Positions 1-5,488 of a stretch of DNA of 13,819 bases are shown in pieces. The position numbers and the translations under genes were made by a program. The stretch's first letter is position 1. Every line of letters begins with the position of its first letter. The DNA is from Verrucomicrobiaceae bacterium (lineage in GTDB: Bacteria; Verrucomicrobiota; Verrucomicrobiae; Verrucomicrobiales; Akkermansiaceae). Below the pieces are notes generated by a model, which searched no databases, was not told the DNA's origin, and saw only the letters and a program-made list of their open reading frames with translations. Location: positions 1 to 13,819 of the forward strand of contig RPOS01000080.1 of the NCBI GenBank assembly GCA_003820635.1, given 5' to 3'.

Positions 1-185
1 GAGGGTTTTGAGGGTTTGGCGCCGGGTGGTCATAAACAAAAGGAACGCCGTGGATACAAGGAAAGCCGCGCGCATCTTACAAGGAAGTTTCCCGGCAGGG
101 TGCGCTGCATATTACATTTATTTTCATCTTGCGCCGGGATGGCAGCGGTGAGACTTTGTAGCTGTCTCAAAAACCTGTTACCACC
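1..185. other. Upstream non-coding stretch, no recognisable gene
   Basis: No frame here gives a recognisable protein. Frames 1 and 2 are open for some distance but have no family-like content, and the minus-strand frame running into the next gene is its shadow. The first 18 bases hold an imperfect tandem repeat (GAGGGTTTT then GAGGGTTTG). An AT-rich patch around 107-130 (containing TATTACATTTATTTTC) is the most promoter-like part of the stretch, but I see no convincing -35/-10 pair. It probably holds the promoter of the small membrane protein gene that follows. Confidence 0.4.
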
Positions 186-515
186 ATGAAAGAAATCCTT
201 GATGCATGGAGGAGCGTCGATCGCAACAAAGTCGCCATCGCGCTGAGCGTGATCCCCGGACTGGGGCATCTCTACAAGCACCACTACATCGCCGGCTTCG
301 GCATCCTGACCGTCGGCAATATCCTGGTGGCTTTCATTTCCGGGCTGCTTGTATTCGGCACGCTTGGCACATCGTTGTTCGTCATTCCGGCGGCGTGGAT
401 CGCCGGAATCGCCACCTCGGCCTACATGGCGTCCGACGAGCACGGCCATCACCCGTGGCTGCACGTCTGGAATTATCACTGGGCGGACTTCGTCCACCGG
501 TTCCGCAAAGCCTGA
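186..515 (+). CDS. Small membrane protein of unknown function (109 aa)
   Basis: Not assigned to a named family. After a short charged N-terminus (residues 1-15) come hydrophobic stretches at about 16-28, 33-57 and 60-80, consistent with two or three membrane passes. A His/Trp-rich polar tail (83-109, with HGHHPWLH and WNYHW) follows. The segment IPGLGHLYKHHYIAGFGIL (23-41) resembles the PGxGxxY...G motif of small TM2-like/DUF5683-type membrane proteins, but that likeness is loose. The ATG is preceded by TTACCACC with no Shine-Dalgarno. The reading frame has the GC-rich third positions of the neighbouring genes, which supports it being real. It stands 128 nt upstream of the Host_attach cluster, with hairpins between, so it is probably a separate transcript. 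Confidence 0.65.
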   Translation: MKEILDAWRSVDRNKVAIALSVIPGLGHLYKHHYIAGFGILTVGNILVAFISGLLVFGTLGTSLFVIPAAWIAGIATSAYMASDEHGHHPWLHVWNYHWADFVHRFRKA

Positions 516-549
516 CCCGGCGGGCATGGATCCGGGTGAATGTGCGGTG

Positions 550-619
550 GCGCGCAGGGGGCGCGCTGCCGGAGTGCGATTGGAGTATTTTCAAGCGCCG
601 GTGCATGACGCGCCGGCGC
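550..619 (+). terminator. Two hairpins between the small membrane gene and the Host_attach cluster (possible terminator/attenuator)
   Basis: The first hairpin is GCGCGC (550-555), loop AGGGG, GCGCGC (561-566). It is followed about 17-20 nt later by a short T-run (TATTTTC, near 586-591). The second pairs GCGCCGG (595-601) with CCGGCGC (613-619) across an 11-nt loop. Neither is a textbook intrinsic terminator because no U-run directly abuts the stem. Position after one gene and before another suggests termination or attenuation. Confidence 0.3.
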
Positions 620-643
620 ATCTAACAAAAAATAGATCAAGCC

Positions 644-1096
644 ATGAAAAAGATCATCATTGCAGCCAATCTCGGCAACCTGAGGGTTCTGAAATACCGC
701 GAGGCCGGCGAGGATCCCATCGAGCAGGAGCACCTCGTTGAGGAAACCGGCGAGTCCGGCAAGGAGCATGTGAAAAGCATCCATGAAACCGTGACCGACC
801 AGTCCGGCCGCTTCGCGCGCGGCGGGGCCGTGGGCATGACAACCGGCATGTCCAACGGCGAGGAGCACGAACTCAAAGCCGAAATGGAGCGCAGCGCCCT
901 GAAGAAAATCGTCACGCGCATCGAGTGCGCGTTGTCCGCGGAAGGAAATCCGCCATGGATCCTCGCCGCACCCAAGCCGATTCTGGCGCGGTTGGAGGAA
1001 ATGCTGCCTGCCCCCGCGCGCCAGGCGTTGATTTCCAGCGTGGGCGCGGACCTGACACGCTGCCCCTTGCCCGAGATGGAAGCGCGTTTTCTCTGA
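644..1096 (+). CDS. Host_attach / bacterial eRF1-like (baeRF) family protein
   Basis: A 150-aa protein matching the Host_attach family (Pfam 'protein required for attachment to host cells', part of the bacterial archaeo-eukaryotic release-factor-like baeRF group). The usual layout is visible: an N-terminal strand MKKIIIAANLGNLRVLKY (1-18), the conserved middle TDQSGRFARGG (about 50-60), a GEEHE...E helix (71-83), the strand PPWILAAPKPILARLEEML (about 103-121), and the closing segment SSVGADLTRCPLPEM (129-144). Length is typical. Function in most bacteria is unknown. The attachment name comes from early Agrobacterium work, and the fold hints at a ribosome-related role. The stop codon lies 5 nt before the histidine kinase ATG, so the two are very likely cotranscribed. 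The start has no Shine-Dalgarno (CAAGCC before ATG). Confidence 0.85.
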   Translation: MKKIIIAANLGNLRVLKYREAGEDPIEQEHLVEETGESGKEHVKSIHETVTDQSGRFARGGAVGMTTGMSNGEEHELKAEMERSALKKIVTRIECALSAEGNPPWILAAPKPILARLEEMLPAPARQALISSVGADLTRCPLPEMEARFL

Positions 1097-1101
1097 ACCC
1101 C

Positions 1102-1860
1102 ATGGAAAATCCGGATGCCGCCGATTCGCTGTGCGGGACGACGCTGGAGGCCCGCGTCGATGAGAGGACTACCGCCCTGCGCAAGGCCAATGAGAAACTG
1201 CAAAAGGAAATCGCGGCGCGCCACCGCTTGGAACGGGAAATCCTCGAGATCAGCGAGCGCGAGCAACAGCGCATCGGCCGCGATCTGCACGATGATCTCG
1301 GCCAGCGCCTTGTGGGTATTTCCTATCTGAGCCACCAATTGGCCAACGCGCTTGAGGCCAGCGGCGCGCCGGAGGCGAAGCAAGCCGCCAAGATCACCGC
1401 TCTGCTCAACGACGCGCTGGCGCTCACCCGCTCGCTGGCCCGCGGGCTGCATCCGGTGGCGATGAAATCCGGCGGGCTGAAGGCGGCGCTGGCTGATCTG
1501 GCGGAAAGGACATCCGGGATTTTCCAGGTGAACTGCGAGTTTTGTGATCCCATCGTGGAACCGGGGCTGCCGGACAGCGTGGCCACGCATCTCTACCGGA
1601 TCGCCCAGGAGGCGGTGACCAATGCCGTGAGCCACGGCAAGGCCACCGAGATCCGCATCGAGCTCGACTCAAGGCCCGCGCGCACCTCGCTCGCGGTGCG
1701 GGACAATGGCTCGGGCCTGCCCAGGCTGAGTCCCCGCCGCAAGGGCATGGGCCTGCGCATCATGCACTACCGTGCGGATGTCATCAGCGGCTCACTGGTT
1801 TTCTCCACTCCGGAAAATGGCGGCACCGTGGTCAGTTGCACGGTTTCCGCAAACCCTTGA
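1102..1860 (+). CDS. Cytosolic histidine kinase, NarX/LytS-like (HisKA_3 + HATPase_c), no sensor domain
   Basis: A 252-aa kinase of the NarL-partner class. Residues 12-55 form a predicted coiled coil (LEARVDERTTALRKANEKL) of the type that normally links a PAS or membrane sensor to the kinase core, but nothing precedes it here. The HisKA_3 H-box is EQQRIGRDLHDDLGQRL with phospho-acceptor His63. The ATPase domain shows the N-box AQEAVTNAVSHGKA (Asn174), G1 DNGSGLP (201-207) and G2 KGMGLRIM (214-221). I chose the ATG at 1102. The same frame is open back to 925, but that stretch overlaps the Host_attach gene and looks like its shadow. There is no signal peptide or membrane segment, so the kinase is soluble and must receive its signal from a partner. 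The response regulator two genes downstream is the obvious phosphate acceptor. Confidence 0.92.
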   Translation: MENPDAADSLCGTTLEARVDERTTALRKANEKLQKEIAARHRLEREILEISEREQQRIGRDLHDDLGQRLVGISYLSHQLANALEASGAPEAKQAAKITALLNDALALTRSLARGLHPVAMKSGGLKAALADLAERTSGIFQVNCEFCDPIVEPGLPDSVATHLYRIAQEAVTNAVSHGKATEIRIELDSRPARTSLAVRDNGSGLPRLSPRRKGMGLRIMHYRADVISGSLVFSTPENGGTVVSCTVSANP

Positions 1861-1887
1861 CTGCGGCATTGCCGGCCCGAAGTTATC

Positions 1888-2835
1888 ATGATGATTGCGG
1901 AAGAAAAACTTCATGATCCGTGGTTGGTGGCCGTCTGGCCCGGCATGGGCGGTGTGGCGATCACTGCGGGATATTATCTGATGGCCAAGCTCGGCATGCA
2001 CCTGCTGCTGGAAATTCCCGCCGCCGGGTTTTTCGACATCGAACAGGTGGAGGTGAAGGACGGGTTGATCGTGACACGCCGCCTGCCGCGCAGCCGGCTG
2101 TTTCTCTGGAGCGATCCGGAGCAGCGGCGCGACCTCATCGTCTTCATCGGCGAGGCCCAGCCGCCGGCCCGCGGCGGGGAATTCTGCCGCAAGGTGATCG
2201 ACCAGGCCAAGGAACTCGGCGTGCGGCGCGTATTCACCTTTGCCGCCATGGCCACCGCGATGCGGCCCAAGGATGACTGCCGCGTCTTCGGCGCCGCGAT
2301 CGACCGCGACACGCTTGCGGAGTTCAGGCAGCTCGATATGGACATCCTCGAAGGCGGTTCCATCAGCGGTCTCAACGGGGTTTTGTTAGGCATGGCGGCG
2401 GCCGGTGGACTGCCGGGCGGCTGCCTGCTGGGGGAAATCCCGCATGTTTTCGCGCAGATCCCGTTTCCGAAGGCGGCGCTTGCCGTGCTCGAATTCTTCA
2501 GCGCGATGACCGGCATCACACTCGATTACGCCGAGCTGCGCGAGCAGTCCGAGAAGGTGGAAAAGACGCTGGAGGAATTCCTCGTCCGCATGGAGCACGC
2601 GGTGGAGGAGGCACACGGCCAGCCCGGCCACCTGCCGGAGCCCGGGGAAAAAGCACCACGGCCCGCCGCGGCGGACCGGCAGCGTGTGGAGGCGCTTTTC
2701 GCCGCCGCCCGGGCCGACCGCTCGCGCGCCTATGAACTCAAGCAGGAGCTCGACCGCCTCGGCTTGTTCAGCGAGTTCGAGGATCGATTCCTCGATTTGT
2801 TCAAGGAGCCCGGATCAAACCACCACAAGCCATGA
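1888..2835 (+). CDS. PAC2-family protein (proteasome assembly chaperone-like) with helical C-terminal extension
   Basis: A 315-aa protein of the PAC2 family (related to archaeal/eukaryotic proteasome assembly chaperones; bacterial members have no settled function). Visible hallmarks are the N-terminal VAVWPGMGGVAITAGYYL (15-32), the strand RRDLIVFIGEAQPP (80-93), the strand/loop VRRVFTFAAMATAM (112-125), and the glycine-rich GGSISGLNGVLLGMAAAGG (156-174) leading to LLGEIPH (180-186). From about 214 to the end it is highly charged and helical (EQSEKVEKTLEEFL; then 262-307, RAYELKQELDRLGLFSEFEDRF), which suggests coiled-coil partner binding. Adjacent ATG codons stand at 1888 and 1891. It begins 27 nt after the kinase, and its stop overlaps the response-regulator start by 4 nt (ATGA), so it is translationally coupled to the regulator. 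A role as sensor or adaptor for the two-component pair is inferred only from position. Confidence 0.85.
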   Translation: MMIAEEKLHDPWLVAVWPGMGGVAITAGYYLMAKLGMHLLLEIPAAGFFDIEQVEVKDGLIVTRRLPRSRLFLWSDPEQRRDLIVFIGEAQPPARGGEFCRKVIDQAKELGVRRVFTFAAMATAMRPKDDCRVFGAAIDRDTLAEFRQLDMDILEGGSISGLNGVLLGMAAAGGLPGGCLLGEIPHVFAQIPFPKAALAVLEFFSAMTGITLDYAELREQSEKVEKTLEEFLVRMEHAVEEAHGQPGHLPEPGEKAPRPAAADRQRVEALFAAARADRSRAYELKQELDRLGLFSEFEDRFLDLFKEPGSNHHKP

Positions 2836-3506
2836 GTGCTGCAAAAAACCGCCACAACATCCTGCTGGTGGATGATCACCCGCTGCTGCTGGAGGGGCTG
2901 GCCCGCATGGTCAACGCCGAGCCCGGATTGGGAGTCTGTGGCATGGCGGCGGATGTGCAGGAGGCGCTCGCCCAAGTGGAGGCGCTCAAGCCGGATCTCG
3001 TCATCACTGATCTCACGCTGCCGGGCCGCAATGGCCTGGAGTTCATCAAGGACCTCGCCGCCACCCACCCGGAAATCCCCGTCATCGTGCTCTCGATGCA
3101 CGACGAGATGATCTATGCCGAGCGCGTGCTGCGTGCCGGCGGCCGTGGTTATGTGATGAAGGACACGCCGCCGGGAAACCTGTTGCAGGCTATTCGCACG
3201 GTGCTCGGAGGTGGTGTTTCCGCCAGCCAGAAAGTCACCAACCATTTGCTCAAGGCACTCGTCAGCCACAAGACGGCATCCCGGCCCGGCTGCCCGATGG
3301 AATGCCTCACTGACCGGGAAATGGAGGTCTTCGAACTCATCGGACAAGCCAAGAGCAACCACGAGATCGCCACGCAGCTCGGCATCAGCCCGCGCACGCT
3401 CGATGCCCACCGCGCGCACATCCGCGAGAAACTCGGCCTCGCAGATGGCAGCGAGTTGACGCGCCACGCCATCCGCTGGATCGAAGTGGGAGCCATTGAG
3501 TCGTGA
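2832..3506 (+). CDS. NarL/FixJ-type response regulator (REC + LuxR HTH)
   Basis: A 224-aa two-component transcription factor. The receiver domain (about 9-125) has the acidic pair Asp14-Asp15 (LLVDDHPLLLEGL), phospho-acceptor Asp60 (DLVITDLTLPGRNGLEF), the conserved Ser88 (IVLSMHDE) and Lys110 (GYVMKD). A linker leads to a LuxR-type HTH (about 158-215) that begins LTDREMEVFELIGQ and has the recognition region GISPRTLDAHRAHIREKLGL. All catalytic residues are present, so it should be phosphorylated by the cognate kinase encoded at 1102-1860. Its ATG overlaps the PAC2 stop (ATGA), marking it as the last gene of the unit. The stretch after it has no strong terminator. Its targets cannot be seen here. 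Confidence 0.94.
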   Translation: MSAAKNRHNILLVDDHPLLLEGLARMVNAEPGLGVCGMAADVQEALAQVEALKPDLVITDLTLPGRNGLEFIKDLAATHPEIPVIVLSMHDEMIYAERVLRAGGRGYVMKDTPPGNLLQAIRTVLGGGVSASQKVTNHLLKALVSHKTASRPGCPMECLTDREMEVFELIGQAKSNHEIATQLGISPRTLDAHRAHIREKLGLADGSELTRHAIRWIEVGAIES

Positions 3507-3735
3507 GCCTCCGGGCACATGTTGGAGAACCCGCGTATGCTTGATTGCGCGAAATGCGCAGAGGCAATGAGGGTTTCACCCCATTCCCAAGACTCTCAGC
3601 ATGGATATGGTGGAGAAGCCCCCGGAACATTAGCTGAGTTGTCCCCCCAACCCAGTCCCCCACGGCTAGGAAATCCTTAGCTTGTCAAACATCCGCAATC
3701 CCCCCTTGAACCACATAACCAGCCCAGATCGATCC
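3507..3735. other. Intergenic region with weak hairpins before the phosphoribosyltransferase gene
   Basis: These 229 nt hold no gene I can support. Two small hairpins are seen: TGCGC/GCGCA around loop GAAAT (3546-3560), and GCTAGG/CCTTAGC (3665-3681, one bulged base) followed by TTGTC. The second could end the response-regulator transcript but lacks a U-run. C-runs (CCCCCC near 3642, 3700) give a skewed, non-coding look. The promoter of the next gene presumably lies here, but no clear -35/-10 pair stands out. Confidence 0.4.
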
Positions 3736-4407
3736 ATGCAAACTTCCATGCTCAAACGCTTCGGCAGCCGCCAAGAGGCTGGCCGCGCACTGGCCAAACG
3801 TCTCGCCGGATTCGCCGCCACGGATGCCGTGGTGCTCGCGCTGCCGAAGGGCGGCGTCACCGTCGGAGCTGAAATCGCCCACCTGCTTCAACTGCCATTC
3901 GATGTGCTGTTGATAGACCGCATCACGGCCCCCGGTTGTGGTGAGACACCGCTGGGAGTGATCACCAGCGGCGGCGTGCGCATTCTTAACTCGGCAATCA
4001 TCGACCGCCTGCACATCAGCGATGATGTGGTGCGTTGCGCGGTGCTTCGCAAGGCGCTGCGGCTTGCCCGCCGCGAAAGGTTGTATCGCAGCCACCACCC
4101 GTCGGTTGATGTGGCGGACCGCACGGTGATCCTCGTCGATGACGGCTCGGCCCCCGGCACCACGCTGCGCAACGCGATCCGCCTGTTGCACCGGCAGCAC
4201 GCCGAGCACATGGTGGTGGCGCTGCCGGTGGTCTGCCATCATGCCGCTTGCGATCTGCGCATGGAGGCCGACGAAGTGGTGACCTTGGAAGAATCATCCG
4301 CCCATATTTCCGTGAGGAATTGGTTAGAGTCGTTCCCGCCGACGACTTCTACGGACGTGCGGCGCATCCTGAACGAGGAATTCGAGGAAAGCGGCCAGCA
4401 CAACTGA
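3736..4407 (+). CDS. Predicted phosphoribosyltransferase (COG1926-like)
   Basis: A 223-aa type I phosphoribosyltransferase-fold protein. Evidence: N-terminal FGSRQEAGRALAKRL (9-23), the strand-loop VVLALPKGGVTVGAEIA (32-48) that matches the family's LPRGGVPV, GETPLGVITSGGVRILN (69-85), and the PRPP-binding loop VILVDDGSAPGTTLRNA (131-147) with two Asp residues. The family consensus in that loop is DDGxATGxT; here it reads DDGSAPGTT, a conservative deviation. The tail VVALPVVCHHAACDLR...DEVVTLEES matches the C-terminal family pattern. The substrate is unknown; such genes often sit with stress or dormancy genes. I start at the ATG at 3736. An in-frame TTG at 3682 would add 18 unconvincing residues, and an ATG at 3748 is also possible. 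Confidence 0.85.
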   Translation: MQTSMLKRFGSRQEAGRALAKRLAGFAATDAVVLALPKGGVTVGAEIAHLLQLPFDVLLIDRITAPGCGETPLGVITSGGVRILNSAIIDRLHISDDVVRCAVLRKALRLARRERLYRSHHPSVDVADRTVILVDDGSAPGTTLRNAIRLLHRQHAEHMVVALPVVCHHAACDLRMEADEVVTLEESSAHISVRNWLESFPPTTSTDVRRILNEEFEESGQHN

Positions 4408-4448
4408 CTTCCCCCTCTCCCCCCAACGATTGCATCCCCCCAAGAAAT

Positions 4449-4479
4449 GCCGGGATCCCGCCCCCGCGGGCATCCCGGC
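4449..4479. repeat. Large GC-rich palindrome (REP-like hairpin)
   Basis: GCCGGGAT (4449-4456) pairs with ATCCCGGC (4472-4479). Inside it CCCGC (4457-4461) pairs with GCGGG (4466-4470) around a CCCC loop with one bulged C (4471), giving 13 base pairs in total. GCCGGGAT recurs at 4549-4556, so the same right arm has a second possible partner about 70 nt downstream. This is typical of REP/MITE-type intergenic elements, but only one copy is in the window. Confidence 0.55.
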
Positions 4480-4489
4480 CGAGAATGAC

Positions 4490-4530
4490 GGCCGCGGTGG
4501 CATCCTTCCACTGCGGCCGCCTTTGCGTTT
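4490..4530 (+). terminator. Probable intrinsic terminator of the phosphoribosyltransferase gene
   Basis: GGCCGCGGTGG (4490-4500) pairs with CCACTGCGGCC (4508-4518) across a CATCCTT loop: 11 pairs with one G-T wobble. It is followed by GCCTTTGCGTTT (4519-4530), a broken T-rich tail. A third hairpin, GGGCGG/CCGCCC (4533-4546), follows directly. The stem is strong but the U-tract is interrupted, so the terminator call is moderate. Confidence 0.4.
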
Positions 4531-4657
4531 GCGGGCGGAGCCGCCCTGCCGGGATGGCTCGTGATCCGTGAAAACAAGCGCTTGCGCGAGGCCCGGAACC
4601 GTGTGACTCGTTGGCCCGGCATTTGTCGCCCGATGAATTCCCCTTTGTCCCATTTCC

Positions 4658-5476
4658 ATGCGTGAAACCCTGATTGTGATCGGTTTGCTTGTTCTCGCCG
4701 TAGGCTTGCGCACGGCCCGGACCGTGGGCTTGCGAAAACTCGGTGCGTTCACCTTTCTTGGTGCCAGCTTCTGCTTGTTTTATTTCCTCACCGGCAGCCT
4801 GTGGGCCGGTCTGGCTGGGGTGTTGCTGTGGTTGTTCCTGCCGTGGATCGAGCTGCTCACCCGCATCCGGCGGATGCGCCTGCCCATCGAAAACCGCCTG
4901 ACGCACCGGACGCTGCCGAATCCCTCGTTTTTCCCGAATGCCACGGAAGCCGCCGCCGCCATGGAGGAGGCGGGCTTCGAGCATGTCTCCGACTGCGGTT
5001 GGGAATGGGACGGCATGCACCAGTTTTTCCAACTGTTCTGGAACCCGGAGGAACGCGCGGTGGCCGCCGTCTGCCTGTGCGAGCAAAGCGATGTGGCCTT
5101 CGCCTTCATTTCCATCACCTCGCATGATTGCGACGGGCGCATCTGGCGCACCACGAATTTCCCCTTTGCACCGACGCTGCGCTGCCCGCCGGACGTGCGC
5201 TGGAACCACGTGCCCTGCGGCCGCAACTGCTTCCACCACATCCTGCGCGACCACAAGTCCTACCTCAGCCGCGCCAAGGTCCCGCCGGACCGGCTGCGAG
5301 TCCCGGACCCGGAGGAAATCGAGCAATCCATCGAGCTCGAGATGCGCCGCCAGCTCGATCACAACCTCAACACCGGCATCATCCGCCTCACTGGCGACGG
5401 CCATTTCCAATACTCGAAGCGCGGGCTGCTCTTCCTCTGGATGCAGTTCATCAAGGACATGGTCCGCTTTTGTTAG
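4658..5476 (+). CDS. Membrane-anchored protein of unknown function (272 aa)
   Basis: Not recognised. The N-terminus has hydrophobic segments at about 4-17 (LIVIGLLVLAVGL) and 29-65 (two likely passes, ending in LLWLFLPWIELL), followed by the basic stretch RIRRMR (69-74), which suggests that the rest (75-272) is cytoplasmic. The soluble part contains many aromatic residues and Cys/His: Cys113, 139, 141, 158, 176, 187, 191 and His109, 121, 156, 184, 193, 194, including a CGRNC motif (187-191). A charged helix (218-236) precedes a hydrophobic C-terminus (GLLFLWMQFIKDMV). Codon usage resembles the neighbours. It is convergent with pntB, with only 12 nt between stop codons. Start: ATG preceded by CATTTCC, no Shine-Dalgarno. 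Confidence 0.75.
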   Translation: MRETLIVIGLLVLAVGLRTARTVGLRKLGAFTFLGASFCLFYFLTGSLWAGLAGVLLWLFLPWIELLTRIRRMRLPIENRLTHRTLPNPSFFPNATEAAAAMEEAGFEHVSDCGWEWDGMHQFFQLFWNPEERAVAAVCLCEQSDVAFAFISITSHDCDGRIWRTTNFPFAPTLRCPPDVRWNHVPCGRNCFHHILRDHKSYLSRAKVPPDRLRVPDPEEIEQSIELEMRRQLDHNLNTGIIRLTGDGHFQYSKRGLLFLWMQFIKDMVRFC

Positions 5477-5488
5477 AGCGGCTTCCCA

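Larger units (their letters stand above)
4408..4657. other. Intergenic region with a cluster of three strong hairpins
   Basis: No gene is supported in these 250 nt. C-runs after the stop codon lead into three hairpins in a row: 4449-4479, 4490-4518 and 4533-4546. The rest, up to the ATG at 4658, looks like leader or promoter sequence without a clear consensus. The hairpins are listed separately. Confidence 0.6.

Noticed and set aside
1..18. GAGGGTTTT/GAGGGTTTG as the start of a CRISPR or tandem array
   Set aside because: Only two 9-nt units at the window edge with no spacers. No CRISPR repeats or cas genes occur in the window.
925..1101. Upstream extension of the histidine kinase to an ATG at 925
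   Set aside because: It overlaps the Host_attach gene for 172 nt and reads as low-complexity Arg/Pro/Gly-rich shadow sequence. The ATG at 1102 follows the upstream stop by 5 nt and has the CC context.
637..1635. 332-aa open frame on the minus strand
   Set aside because: Antisense to the Host_attach and kinase genes, with no family features. Long antisense frames are expected in GC-rich DNA.
3519..3680. 53-codon open frame after the response regulator (starts MLENPRMLDCAKC)
   Set aside because: No start context, Pro/Ser-rich tail, and a path across weak hairpins and C-runs. Nothing supports translation.
3682..3735. TTG start adding 18 residues to the phosphoribosyltransferase
   Set aside because: The extra residues do not look like the family N-terminus. 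ATG at 3736 is a better start with the local CC context.
4349..5410. 353-aa open frame on the minus strand
   Set aside because: Antisense to the 272-aa membrane protein gene and the hairpin region. The composition is that of a shadow and it crosses the intergenic hairpins.
5464..5481. CCGCT/AGCGG hairpin over the convergent stop of the 272-aa gene as a bidirectional terminator
   Set aside because: The stem is only 5-7 pairs, overlaps the stop codon and has no U-run on either strand.
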